A stretch of 64,000 bases of DNA, taken from the NCBI RefSeq assembly GCF_000949135.2, contig NZ_JTAN02000012.1:434001-498000 (forward strand). The letters are read 5' to 3'. The notes below the pieces were generated by a model. That model had not been told where the DNA came from and did not search any database. It saw only the letters and a program-made list of their open reading frames with translations. The stretch is from Burkholderia sp. USMB20. GTDB lineage: Bacteria; Pseudomonadota; Gammaproteobacteria; Burkholderiales; Burkholderiaceae. Below, piece by piece: positions 17,691-25,814 of this stretch (within the stretch, counting starts at the first letter, position 1; each line of letters opens with the position of its first letter). Made by a program: the position numbers and the translations under genes.

Positions 17691-18472
17691 GTGCGTCGCC
17701 GCAACAGGCTCGCCCCATACACGAGCGCGGACAGCGCGGTGATCCAGAAACTCGTCGGCCAGTCCGTGTGATACGCAAGCGCGATCCCGGCCCACGCTTC
17801 GAACAGCGCGAACAGCGCGGCGAGCAGCACGCCGGTCGACAGCCGCGTCGACACGTTCTGCGCGGCCGCGGCCGGCCCGACCAGCAGCGTGAACACGAGC
17901 AGCACGCCGACGATCTGCGTCGCCGCGGCCACCGCGAGCGCGCACACCGCGAGGAACAGCATCGACACCGTGCGCAGCGACACGCCCTTGGCTTCGGCCA
18001 GCTCGGGCTGCAGCGACGCGAACAGCAGCGGCCGCGCGATCAGCGCGAGCGCGACGAGGCTCACCGCGCCGATGCCGGCCAGCACCGCGAGCGTATCGTG
18101 GCTGACCGCGAGCACGTTGCCGAACAGCAGCGCGGTGACCTGCGTCGCGAACGACGTGTAGAAGTGCAGGAACAGCAGCCCGAAGCCGAGCGCGCCCGAC
18201 AGGATCACGCCGATCGCGACGTCGCGGCCCGCGAGCCGTTCGCCGAGCGCGCCCATCCCGATCCCGGCCGCGAGCGTGAAGCCGACCATCCCCCAGATCG
18301 GCGAGATGCCGAGCAGCACCGCGCCGGTCGCGCCGGTGAAGCCGACGTGCGACAGCGCGTGGCCGGCGAAGGTTTGTCCGCGCAGCACCAGGAAGTAGCC
18401 GACGATGCCAGCGAGCACCGCGACGATCCCCGACGCGGCGAACGCGTTGATCATGAAGTCGTATTCAAACAT
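17687..18472 (-). CDS. znuB: zinc ABC transporter permease
   Basis: The 261-residue membrane permease of the ABC-3 (ZnuB/TroC) family has about 7-8 hydrophobic helices. Typical segments are LRGQTFAGHALSHVGFTGA and the C-terminal VGVLLVFTLLVGPAAAAQ. It moves Zn(II) from the periplasm to the cytoplasm with ZnuA and ZnuC. Its start overlaps the end of znuC by 8 bases. It is the last recognised gene of the zur-znuA-znuC-znuB operon, and two small ORFs follow with 4-base overlaps. Confidence 0.94.
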   Translation of the reverse strand: MFEYDFMINAFAASGIVAVLAGIVGYFLVLRGQTFAGHALSHVGFTGATGAVLLGISPIWGMVGFTLAAGIGMGALGERLAGRDVAIGVILSGALGFGLLFLHFYTSFATQVTALLFGNVLAVSHDTLAVLAGIGAVSLVALALIARPLLFASLQPELAEAKGVSLRTVSMLFLAVCALAVAAATQIVGVLLVFTLLVGPAAAAQNVSTRLSTGVLLAALFALFEAWAGIALAYHTDWPTSFWITALSALVYGASLLRRRT

Positions 18473-19358
18473 CGTGCGAATGCCCGGGATGAGCGTGTCC
18501 GTGGTGGTGGTGACCGTGATCGTGACCGCCGCCGCCGTGCGAGTGGCCGTCGTCGTCCTCGTGTTCGTGATCGTGCTTCTCGATTTCGACGTCGCCCGAC
18601 ATCACGAAGATCCTGCCGTTCACGCGCATCACGTCGATCGGCGAGCCGTACAGGCGCGACAGTACGGGTTTCGTGATCACCTCGTCGACGGTGCCGAGCG
18701 CCGCGACGCCGTTGCCGAGATACAGCACGCGGTCGAGCGCGTTCAGCAGCGGATTCAGTTCGTGCGCGGAAAACAGCACGGTGATGCCGAGCTCGCGCTG
18801 GACGTTGCGCACGAGTTCGACGACGCCGCGCTGGTGGTTCGGGTCGAGGCTGATCAGCGGCTCGTCGAGCAGCAGCAGCTTCGGGCTGCCGAGCAGGCAC
18901 TGCGCGAGCAACAGGCGCTGCCGCTCGCCGCCCGACAGTTCCGACAGCGGCCGGCGCGCAAGCGTCGGGCCGCCGACGAGGTCGAGCACGCGGTCGACGT
19001 CGCGCCGCGTCGCGGCGTTCGTGTGCGGCAGCCCCCAGCGGTGGCCGTCGGCGGCCATCGCGACGAAGTCGTAGCCGCGCATCCGGCGATTCGCGAGGCC
19101 GCTTCTGATCTGCGGCATGTAGCCGATCGACGCGTTGCCGCGCACGACCGGCACGCCGCCGACCGACAGCGTGCCGCCCGTGACGGGCACGAGGCCGAGC
19201 ACCGCGCGCATCAGCGTCGTCTTGCCCGCGCCGTTCGGCCCGAGCACGCCGACGAATTCGCCGGGTTCGATCGAGAAGCTCACGTCGCGCAGGATCGTGC
19301 GTCCGCCCAGTTCGAGCGTGACGCGATCGAGTGCGAGTGCGTGGGGAGTGGCGGTCAT
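18465..19358 (-). CDS. znuC: zinc ABC transporter ATP-binding protein with His-rich tail
   Basis: The 297-residue ABC ATPase has a Walker A motif GPNGAGKTT (about residues 39-47), the signature LSGGERQRL and Walker B LLLLDEPLISLD. The last 45 residues are exceptional: Asp/Glu/Gly-rich with 15 histidines, including a run of four, and likely bind zinc. Typical ZnuC ends near residue 250, so this is an added domain. It energises ZnuB and is co-transcribed with znuA, 13 bp upstream. The tail could sense or buffer cytoplasmic zinc (inference). Confidence 0.95.
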   Translation of the reverse strand: MTATPHALALDRVTLELGGRTILRDVSFSIEPGEFVGVLGPNGAGKTTLMRAVLGLVPVTGGTLSVGGVPVVRGNASIGYMPQIRSGLANRRMRGYDFVAMAADGHRWGLPHTNAATRRDVDRVLDLVGGPTLARRPLSELSGGERQRLLLAQCLLGSPKLLLLDEPLISLDPNHQRGVVELVRNVQRELGITVLFSAHELNPLLNALDRVLYLGNGVAALGTVDEVITKPVLSRLYGSPIDVMRVNGRIFVMSGDVEIEKHDHEHEDDDGHSHGGGGHDHGHHHHGHAHPGHSHDV

Positions 19359-19371
19359 GTCGTAGCGTGAA

Positions 19372-20286
19372 TCATTTCTTGCTGGCGGAAAGCGCGGCCG
19401 CGAGCGCGTCGAGCTGGCCGGCCATCCATTGCTGGAAGGTCTTGCCGGCCGGCTGCGTCTCGGTGACGCTGACGCTCGGCACGCCGCCGTCGCGCGCGAC
19501 CTTCAGCAGGCGCTTGGTCATCGGCGCTTCGGCCTGGCTGTTGTAGATCAGCACGCGCACCTGCTTCTTGCGCAGGTCGTTCTCGAACGCGGCGACGTCC
19601 TGCGCGCTGGCTTCGGTGTCGTTCATCGTCGCGAGCTGGAAGCGCTGGTTGCGCATGTCGAGGCCGATCGCATCCGACATGTAGCCGAACACCGGCTCGG
19701 TGGCCGTCACCGGCACGCCCTTGTACTGCGCGCGCAGCGCGGCGACCTTGTCGTCGATCGGCTTCAGCGACGCGACGAACTTCTGCAGGTTCGCGTCGTA
19801 GTCGGCCTTGTTCGCCGGGTCGGCCCGGCCGAGCTCGGCCGCGATCGCGCGTGCCGCGGCCGGCATGGTCGCCGGGTCGTACCACAGGTGCGGGTTGTCG
19901 CCGGCCTTCTTGCCGACGAGATCCGCGACGACGATCGTCGCGCGCTTCGCCTGCTTCGAAGCGGACAGCAGCTTGGCCATCCACGGGTCGTAGTTCGCCC
20001 CGTTGTAGATCACGACCTGCGCGTGCTGCAGCGCGCGCGCGGTCTTCGGGCTCGCTTCGAACAGGTGCGGATCCTGGTCGGGACTGCTGAGGATGCTGGT
20101 TACCGCGACATGGCGGCCGCCGATCTGCGACGCGACGTCGCCATAGAAATTCTCGGCGGCGACCACGTTGACGGTCGCGGCCTGCGCGAACGCGGGCGCC
20201 GCGATCGACAGCGCGGCAGCAGCGGCGGCCAGCAGGCGGGCAAGCGGCAGGGCGCGCCGCGGCGCGCGCTTCAGGGCAATGGACAT
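19372..20286 (-). CDS. znuA: zinc ABC transporter periplasmic binding protein
   Basis: The 304-residue cluster A-I solute-binding protein has a Sec signal peptide, with cleavage likely near APAFAQA (about residue 35). Metal-ligand regions are present, such as DQDPHLFEASP, AGDNPHLWYDP and TEPVFGYMSDAIG. The histidine-rich loop of many ZnuA proteins is absent, while the partner ATPase has a His-rich tail. I chose the ATG at 20286; the open frame upstream overlaps zur and is not coding. It follows zur by 47 bp in the same operon. Confidence 0.93.
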   Translation of the reverse strand: MSIALKRAPRRALPLARLLAAAAAALSIAAPAFAQAATVNVVAAENFYGDVASQIGGRHVAVTSILSSPDQDPHLFEASPKTARALQHAQVVIYNGANYDPWMAKLLSASKQAKRATIVVADLVGKKAGDNPHLWYDPATMPAAARAIAAELGRADPANKADYDANLQKFVASLKPIDDKVAALRAQYKGVPVTATEPVFGYMSDAIGLDMRNQRFQLATMNDTEASAQDVAAFENDLRKKQVRVLIYNSQAEAPMTKRLLKVARDGGVPSVSVTETQPAGKTFQQWMAGQLDALAAALSASKK

Positions 20287-20333
20287 GAAACTCCTCGTTG
20301 GAAGGGGCGGCGGGTGCGCCGCGCGGTGCGGTG

Positions 20334-20795
20334 TCAGCGTTGCGCGGGCTTGCCCTTGCAGTGCCCGCACAGGCCGTTCAGCTCGACGACCTGATGGTGG
20401 ACTTCGAACCCGTGCGCGGGCTCGCTCGCGGACAACTGTTTCGCGAGGTCGCTGCCCGGGATCTCGACGGTCTCGCCGCACGAGTCGCAGATCAGGAACT
20501 GGCCTTCGTGCGGCACGCCGATCTCGCAGCACGCGAAGAATGCGTTCTTCGATTCGATCCGGTGGATGAAGCCGTGCTCGACGAGGAAATCCAGCGCGCG
20601 ATAGACGGTCGTGGGCGGCACGCGGCCGCGTTGCGGCTCGAGCTCGGCGAGCAGGTCGTACGCGCCGATCGGGCGCTGCGCGGCCAGCACGCGTTCGTAG
20701 ACCTGGCGGCGCAGCGGCGTCCACGCGAGCCCGTGCTCGGCGGCGAATGCGTCGGCCCGGGACAGCCGGGCGTCGATGGGCGATGAGGTGGCCAT
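20334..20795 (-). CDS. zur: zinc uptake regulator, Fur family
   Basis: The 153-residue Fur-family repressor has a winged helix (VPPTTVYRALDFLVEHGFIHRIES) and the structural zinc pairs CDSC and CGHC. Placement as the first gene of a znuACB operon, and the short His/Cys-rich C-terminus, point to Zur rather than ferric Fur. It likely represses its own operon when zinc-replete. The starts of zur and of the rightward polyol operon are about 330 bp apart. Confidence 0.9.
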   Translation of the reverse strand: MATSSPIDARLSRADAFAAEHGLAWTPLRRQVYERVLAAQRPIGAYDLLAELEPQRGRVPPTTVYRALDFLVEHGFIHRIESKNAFFACCEIGVPHEGQFLICDSCGETVEIPGSDLAKQLSASEPAHGFEVHHQVVELNGLCGHCKGKPAQR

Positions 20796-21123
20796 GGCGT
20801 GAAGCAGGCAATGAAACGAAGTATCGCGATGATATAACGTATCTCCATGCCGTGCAGCCCGAATTCCTGCCGATGCGCGCGCTCCGTCCCCTTCAGCGCC
20901 GTTTCAGCCGCGCCGCACCCAGCCCGCCGCGCCTTGCCGGGCGCGGGTCGCCGGCCGGCGCACGGCGCGGCCGTGCCGCAGCGCATCATCGAAAGCCGCC
21001 GTGTCGCCTTGACAGCATGAATCGCGTATCCGATCATTCGATCAACAACAGAGCAATTGATCGGCCAGCGAGCGTTCGCTCACCTCGCGGCCTTCGTGCA
21101 GCAGAACGAACCGGAGACAACCA
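20796..21123. promoter_or_regulatory. divergent promoter region, zur operon and polyol operon
   Basis: This 328-bp region has an A+T-rich stretch at 20828-20845 (GATGATATAACGTATC region) close to zur. It could be a weak Zur box overlapping a promoter, although only about half of the positions are symmetrical. The polyol-type inverted repeat is at 21030-21064, near the dehydrogenase start. I see no ORF. Confidence 0.45.
21030..21064. promoter_or_regulatory. operator-like inverted repeat before the polyol operon
   Basis: Two 14-bp arms (CCGATCATTCGATC and GAGCAATTGATCGG, 11 of 14 positions paired) are separated by 7 bp. The right arm matches the GAGCAAATGATCG arm before mannitol dehydrogenase at 12 of 13 bases, with the same spacer length. 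It ends 59 bp before the start codon. Confidence 0.6.
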
Positions 21124-21900
21124 GTGAGACTGGCAGACAAGGTCGCGATCCTGACGGGCGCGGCAAGCGGTATCGGCGAAGCGGTCGCGCAACGCTATCT
21201 GGACGAGGGCGCGCGCTGCGTGCTGGTCGACGTGAAGCCGCCGAGCGGCTCGCTTGCGCAGCTGATCGAGCAAAATCCCGGCCGGGCGGTGGCCGTTACC
21301 GCGGACGTCACGCGCCGCGACGACATCGCGCGCATCGTCGCGACCGCGGTCGAGCGCTTCGGCGGCGTCGACATCCTGTTCAACAACGCGGCGCTGTTCG
21401 ACATGCGCCCGCTCCTCGACGAATCCTGGGACGTGTTCGACCGGCTGTTCGCGGTCAACGTGAAAGGGCTGTTCTTCCTGATGCAGGCGGTCGCGCAGCG
21501 GATGGTCGAGCAGGGCCGCGGCGGCAAGATCGTCAACATGTCGTCGCAGGCGGGGCGTCGCGGCGAGGCACTCGTTTCGCACTACTGCGCGACCAAGGCC
21601 GCGGTGATCAGCTATACGCAGTCGGCCGCGCTCGCGCTCGCACCGCACCGGATCAACGTGAACGGCATCGCGCCGGGCGTGGTCGACACGCCGATGTGGG
21701 AGCAGGTCGATGCGCTGTTCGCGCGCTACGAGAACCGGCCGCTCGGCGAGAAGAAGCGGCTCGTCGGCGTTGCCGTGCCGCTCGGCCGGATGGGCGTGCC
21801 GGGCGACCTGACGGGCGCCGCGCTGTTCCTCGCGTCGGCCGACGCCGACTACATCACCGCCCAGACGCTGAACGTCGACGGCGGCAACTGGATGAGCTGA
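21124..21900 (+). CDS. smoS: SDR-family polyol (sorbitol/galactitol) dehydrogenase
   Basis: The 258-residue NAD-dependent short-chain dehydrogenase has TGAASGIG (residues 11-18), NNAA at 87-90, Asn113, Ser140, Tyr154 and Lys158, a complete classical SDR catalytic set. The sequence is of the sorbitol dehydrogenase SmoS/PolS type, oxidising D-glucitol to fructose or galactitol to tagatose. The start is GTG at 21124 after CGGAGACAAC. It is the first gene of the rightward polyol operon and is preceded by an operator-like repeat. The substrate is inferred from the family and neighbours. Confidence 0.88.
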   Translation: MRLADKVAILTGAASGIGEAVAQRYLDEGARCVLVDVKPPSGSLAQLIEQNPGRAVAVTADVTRRDDIARIVATAVERFGGVDILFNNAALFDMRPLLDESWDVFDRLFAVNVKGLFFLMQAVAQRMVEQGRGGKIVNMSSQAGRRGEALVSHYCATKAAVISYTQSAALALAPHRINVNGIAPGVVDTPMWEQVDALFARYENRPLGEKKRLVGVAVPLGRMGVPGDLTGAALFLASADADYITAQTLNVDGGNWMS

Positions 21901-21969
21901 AGTGGCGCCGCTCGCACGCTTACCCCTGGCGTTCGTGCCGCGCGCGGCCGCCGCCGCACGAGGACACGC

Positions 21970-22929
21970 ATGATGGCGGAGATCGTGGTTGCCGGCGAAC
22001 TGCTGGCCGAATTCGTCGCCGCCGAGCGCGGCCAGGGCTTCGACGTGCCGGGCCTGTTCGCGGGCCCGTTCCCGAGCGGCGCGCCGGCGATCTTCGCCGA
22101 CCAGGCCGCGCGGCTCGGCGTGCGCGTCGCGTATGCGGGCTGCGTCGGCCGCGACGCGTTCGGCGACGCGATCGTCGCGCGGCTCGAGCGGGACGGCGTC
22201 GACGTCGCGCGCATCCGTCGCGTCGCACGTCCGACCGGCACCGCGTTCGTCGCGTATCGCGACGACGGTTCGCGCAGCTTCGTGTTCAGCCTGTCGACCA
22301 GCGCTGCCGCGTGCGTCGACGCATCCGACGTCGATACATCGATGTTCGACGGCTGCCGCTACTTCCACGTGATGGGCTCGTCGCTGACGAGCGAATCGGC
22401 GATCGCGGCGGTCCAGCGCGGCGTGATCGAGGCGGCGCGCGCCGGCGCGAAGGTGTCGTTCGACCCGAACGTGCGGCCCGAGATGCTGAGCTTCCGCCCG
22501 ATGCGCGCGGCGCTCGACACGCTGCTCGCCGCGTGTCACCTGTTCCTGCCGAGCGAGGCCGACCTGCCGTTCTTCTGCGGGCCGCAGCCGGCCGAGCGCG
22601 CGATCGCCGGGCTGCTCGCGACGCATCCGCTGCTCGAACGCGTCGTGCTCAAGCGCGGCGCGGCCGGCAGCGTCGCGTTCGACCGTGCGAGCCGCGTCGA
22701 CGCGCCGGCTTATCCCGTCGACGAACGCGATCCGACCGGCGCCGGCGACTGCTTCGGCGGTACGCTGGTCGCGAGTCTCGTCGCCGGCCTGCCTATCGAC
22801 GTCGCACTGCGCCGCGCGAACGCGGCCGGCGCGATCGCGGTCACGCGGCGCGGCCCGATGGAGGGCAACAGCAGCGCGGCCGAGATCGACCGCTTCCTGA
22901 CCGAACGAGGTGTCGCATGCCCGGCCTGA
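21970..22929 (+). CDS. PfkB-family sugar kinase (tagatose/fructose kinase-like)
   Basis: The 319-residue ribokinase-family kinase has the C-terminal signature DPTGAGDCF with catalytic Asp260. The N-terminal glycine region (FAGPFPSGAPAIFADQAARLG) and the VSFDPNVRP segment are also present. Next to a polyol dehydrogenase and a GatZ-like gene it probably phosphorylates the ketose product, tagatose or fructose. The start could be ATG 21970 or 21973, both after GAGGACAC. Its 3' end overlaps the GatZ-like gene by 13 bases, indicating coupled translation. Confidence 0.85.
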   Translation: MMAEIVVAGELLAEFVAAERGQGFDVPGLFAGPFPSGAPAIFADQAARLGVRVAYAGCVGRDAFGDAIVARLERDGVDVARIRRVARPTGTAFVAYRDDGSRSFVFSLSTSAAACVDASDVDTSMFDGCRYFHVMGSSLTSESAIAAVQRGVIEAARAGAKVSFDPNVRPEMLSFRPMRAALDTLLAACHLFLPSEADLPFFCGPQPAERAIAGLLATHPLLERVVLKRGAAGSVAFDRASRVDAPAYPVDERDPTGAGDCFGGTLVASLVAGLPIDVALRRANAAGAIAVTRRGPMEGNSSAAEIDRFLTERGVACPA

Positions 22930-24269
22930 CTTCCACTGCCGAACGCCCGCGCAGCGCGCACGCCGGCGCCGTGCTGCGGATGATCTTCGACGCGAACCGC
23001 GCGCAGGCGCAGCGCGGCATCTATTCGGTCTGCAGCGCGCACCGGCTCGTGCTGGAGGCCGCGTGCGAGGCCGCGCGCGCGGACGGCTCGCCGCTCCTGA
23101 TCGAGGCGACCTGCAACCAGGTGAACCATCTCGGCGGCTATACGGGCATGACGCCCGCCGATTTCCGGCGCGACGTCGATGCGATCGCGCAGCGCTGCGG
23201 GCTCGCGCCGTCGGCGCTGGTGCTCGGCGGCGACCATCTGGGACCGAACCCGTGGCGGCACCGCCGCGCGGCCGACGCGATGCGCGAAGCGGCGGCAATG
23301 GTCGCCGCGTATGTCGAAGCCGGGTTCGAGAAGATCCACCTCGATGCGAGCATGGCGTGTGCGGACGATCCGGCGCGGCTCGACGACCGGACGATCGCCG
23401 CGCGCGCGGCCGGGCTGTGCCGCGCGGCCGAAGACGCGGCGGCGCGCGCCGGCGTCGCGCCCGTCTACGTGATCGGCACCGAGGTGCCGACGCCGGGCGG
23501 CGAAGTGGCCGGCGACGCAGCCGGCGATGCGATCGCGCGGATCGCGGTCACGCGCAGCGACAGCATCGCGGCGACGCTCGACGCGCATCGCAGCGCATTC
23601 GCGGCGGCCGGGCTCGACGACGCATGGACGCGCGTGGTCGCGATCGTCGCGCAACCGGGCGTCGATTTCGACGATCGCCACGTGCTCGACTACGACAGCG
23701 CGAAGGCCGCATCGCTCGGTGCAAGCATCCTGCACACGCCGCGCCTCGTGTTCGAAGCGCATTCGACCGACTACCAGACCGAAGGCGCGCTCGCCGCGCT
23801 CGTGCGCGACCACTTCGCGGTGCTGAAGGTCGGCCCCGCGCTGACCTTCGCGCTGCGCGAGGCGCTGTTCGCGCTCACCTTCATCGAGGACGCGCTGATC
23901 GGCGACGGCGCGCAGCGCTCGCAGCTGCGCGACGTGGTCGACGCCGCGATGCGCGCGCAGCCCGAGCACTGGGCGCCGTACTACCGCGGCGACGAGACCG
24001 AGCAGCGGCTCGCGCGCCAGTTCAGCTACAGCGACCGGATCCGCTACTACTGGCTGCAGCCGGCCGTCGTGGCGGCGGTCGAGCAGTTGTTCGGCAACCT
24101 CGCGCGGCAGCCGGTGCCCGAAACGCTCGTCGCGCAGTGGCTGCCGGACGTGTACACGGCGTGCCGCGCGGGCGGCCTCGCGAAGGAGCCGCGCGCCTGG
24201 GTGCGCCACCGGATACGCGACGTGATCGCGCACTATGCGCGCGCGTGCGGGATGCAGCGGCCGGCGTGA
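22917..24269 (+). CDS. gatZ: GatZ/KbaZ-like tagatose-1,6-bisphosphate aldolase subunit
   Basis: The 450-residue protein of the GatZ/KbaZ family shows GIYSVCSAHRLVLEAA, LLIEATCNQVNHLGGYTGM, LVLGGDHLGPNPW, GFEKIHLDASM and VIGTEVPTPGG, all typical. In enteric bacteria GatZ stabilises the catalytic GatY aldolase. No gatY is present in this window, so it either pairs with an aldolase encoded elsewhere or acts alone, as proposed for some relatives. The start ATG 22917 lies inside the kinase gene. Confidence 0.88.
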   Translation: MPGLTSTAERPRSAHAGAVLRMIFDANRAQAQRGIYSVCSAHRLVLEAACEAARADGSPLLIEATCNQVNHLGGYTGMTPADFRRDVDAIAQRCGLAPSALVLGGDHLGPNPWRHRRAADAMREAAAMVAAYVEAGFEKIHLDASMACADDPARLDDRTIAARAAGLCRAAEDAAARAGVAPVYVIGTEVPTPGGEVAGDAAGDAIARIAVTRSDSIAATLDAHRSAFAAAGLDDAWTRVVAIVAQPGVDFDDRHVLDYDSAKAASLGASILHTPRLVFEAHSTDYQTEGALAALVRDHFAVLKVGPALTFALREALFALTFIEDALIGDGAQRSQLRDVVDAAMRAQPEHWAPYYRGDETEQRLARQFSYSDRIRYYWLQPAVVAAVEQLFGNLARQPVPETLVAQWLPDVYTACRAGGLAKEPRAWVRHRIRDVIAHYARACGMQRPA

Positions 24270-24301
24270 CGGGCCGCGAAGGAAGTGCAGCAACGCGACA
24301 C

Positions 24302-24350
24302 ACGCAATACGCAATACGCAATACGCAATACGCAATACGCAATACGCAAC
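24302..24350. repeat. heptamer tandem repeat (ACGCAAT)
   Basis: Six perfect copies of ACGCAAT (24302-24343) are followed by a seventh with one change (ACGCAAC). The array lies between gatZ and the solute-binding gene and ends 36 bp before its start. Variable copy number is typical of such arrays. Confidence 0.95.
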
Positions 24351-24386
24351 ACCGACGACAGTTCGAACAATCACAGGAGACATGCC

Positions 24387-25712
24387 ATGCAACGAAAGAT
24401 GCTCGATGCCGCCGTACGCTGCTTCGCCGGGGCCGCGCTCGCGACGGCCGCGTGCGCGGCGTCCGCCGGCACGCTGACGATCGCGACGCTGAACAACCCG
24501 GACATGATCGAGTTGAAGAAGCTGTCGCCGGCGTTCGAGAAGGCGAACCCTGACATCAAGCTGAACTGGGTGATCCTCGAGGAGAACGTGCTGCGCCAGC
24601 GCGCGACCACCGACATCACGACCGGCAGCGGCCAGTTCGACGTGATGGCGATCGGCACCTACGAGACGCCGCAGTGGGGCAAGCGCGGCTGGCTCGCGCC
24701 GATCACGGGGCTGCCCGCCGACTACGACCTGAACGACATCGTGAAGACCGCGCGCGACAGCCTGTCGTACAACGGCCAGCTGTATGCGCTGCCGTTCTAC
24801 GTCGAGAGCTCGATGACGTTCTACCGCAAGGACCTGTTCGCGGCGAAGGGGCTCAAGATGCCCGACCAGCCGACCTACGACCAGATCGCCGAGTTCGCGG
24901 ACAAGCTCACCGACAAGGCGAAGGGAACCTATGGCATCTGCCTGCGCGGCAAGGCCGGCTGGGGCGAGAACATGGCGTACGTGTCCACGGTCGTGAACAC
25001 GTTCGGCGGGCGCTGGTTCGACGAGAACTGGAACGCGCAGCTCACGTCGCCGGAATGGAAGAAGGCGATCGGCTTCTACGTAAACCTGCTGAAGAAAGAC
25101 GGCCCGCCGGGGGCAAGCTCGAACGGCTTCAACGAAAACCTGACCCTGACCGCGTCGGGCAAGTGCGCGATGTGGATCGACGCGACGGTCGCGGCCGGGA
25201 TGCTCTATAACAAACAGCAGTCGCAGGTCGCCGACCGGATCGGCTTCGCCGCCGCGCCGGTCGCCGCCACGCCGAAGGGCTCGCACTGGCTGTGGGCGTG
25301 GGCGCTGGCCGTGCCGAAGACGTCGAAGCAGCAGGACGCCGCGCGCAAGTTCATCGCATGGGCGACGTCGAAGCAGTACATCGAGATGGTCGGCAAGGAC
25401 GAAGGCTGGGCGTCGGTGCCGCCGGGCACCCGCACGTCGACCTACCAACGCGCCGAGTACAAGGCCGCCGCGCCGTTCTCGGACTTCGTGCTGAAGGCGA
25501 TCGAGACGGCCGACCCGAACGATCCGTCGCTGAAGAAGGTGCCGTACACGGGCGTGCAGTACGTCGGGATTCCTGAATTCCAGTCGTTCGGCACGGTGGT
25601 CGGACAGGCGATCGCGGGTGCGGTGGCCGGCCAGATGACGGTCGACCAGGCGCTCGCCGCCGGGCAGGCGGCGGCCGACCGCGCGGTCCGGCAGGCCGGC
25701 TACAAGAAGTAA
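24387..25712 (+). CDS. smoE: polyol ABC transporter substrate-binding protein
   Basis: The 441-residue extracellular solute-binding protein (cluster D family 1) has a Sec signal peptide (cleavage near ACAASA-GT, about residue 27). The sequence LTIATLNNPDMIELKKLSPAFEKANPDIKLNWV is characteristic of sorbitol/mannitol binding proteins (SmoE/MtlE). It captures a hexitol in the periplasm. The ATG at 24387 follows CAGGAGA; the frame is open further upstream only through the heptamer repeat. A strong hairpin follows its stop. Confidence 0.93.
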   Translation: MQRKMLDAAVRCFAGAALATAACAASAGTLTIATLNNPDMIELKKLSPAFEKANPDIKLNWVILEENVLRQRATTDITTGSGQFDVMAIGTYETPQWGKRGWLAPITGLPADYDLNDIVKTARDSLSYNGQLYALPFYVESSMTFYRKDLFAAKGLKMPDQPTYDQIAEFADKLTDKAKGTYGICLRGKAGWGENMAYVSTVVNTFGGRWFDENWNAQLTSPEWKKAIGFYVNLLKKDGPPGASSNGFNENLTLTASGKCAMWIDATVAAGMLYNKQQSQVADRIGFAAAPVAATPKGSHWLWAWALAVPKTSKQQDAARKFIAWATSKQYIEMVGKDEGWASVPPGTRTSTYQRAEYKAAAPFSDFVLKAIETADPNDPSLKKVPYTGVQYVGIPEFQSFGTVVGQAIAGAVAGQMTVDQALAAGQAAADRAVRQAGYKK

Positions 25713-25720
25713 CGCGGCTG

Positions 25721-25748
25721 GCACCGTGCGCGCTGCCGCGCACGGTGC
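25721..25748 (+). promoter_or_regulatory. intercistronic hairpin between binding-protein and permease genes
   Basis: A perfect 12-bp stem (GCACCGTGCGCG / CGCGCACGGTGC) with loop CTGC begins 8 bp after the stop. There is no T run. It fits a 3'-end stabiliser that leaves more message for the binding protein than for the permeases. Confidence 0.65.
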
Positions 25749-25814
25749 GCGTCGCCGATGCAGAAAGGCGGGCCGGCCGTTCGTGCCCGCGTCTCAACCG
25801 GAGGGACTCCGATC

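Noticed and set aside
20828-20845. A definite Zur box before zur
   Set aside because: Only about half of the positions are symmetrical, so I mention it only as a weak possibility.
24302-24350. Possible CRISPR array
   Set aside because: Units of 7 bp are directly adjacent without spacers, and no cas genes are present.
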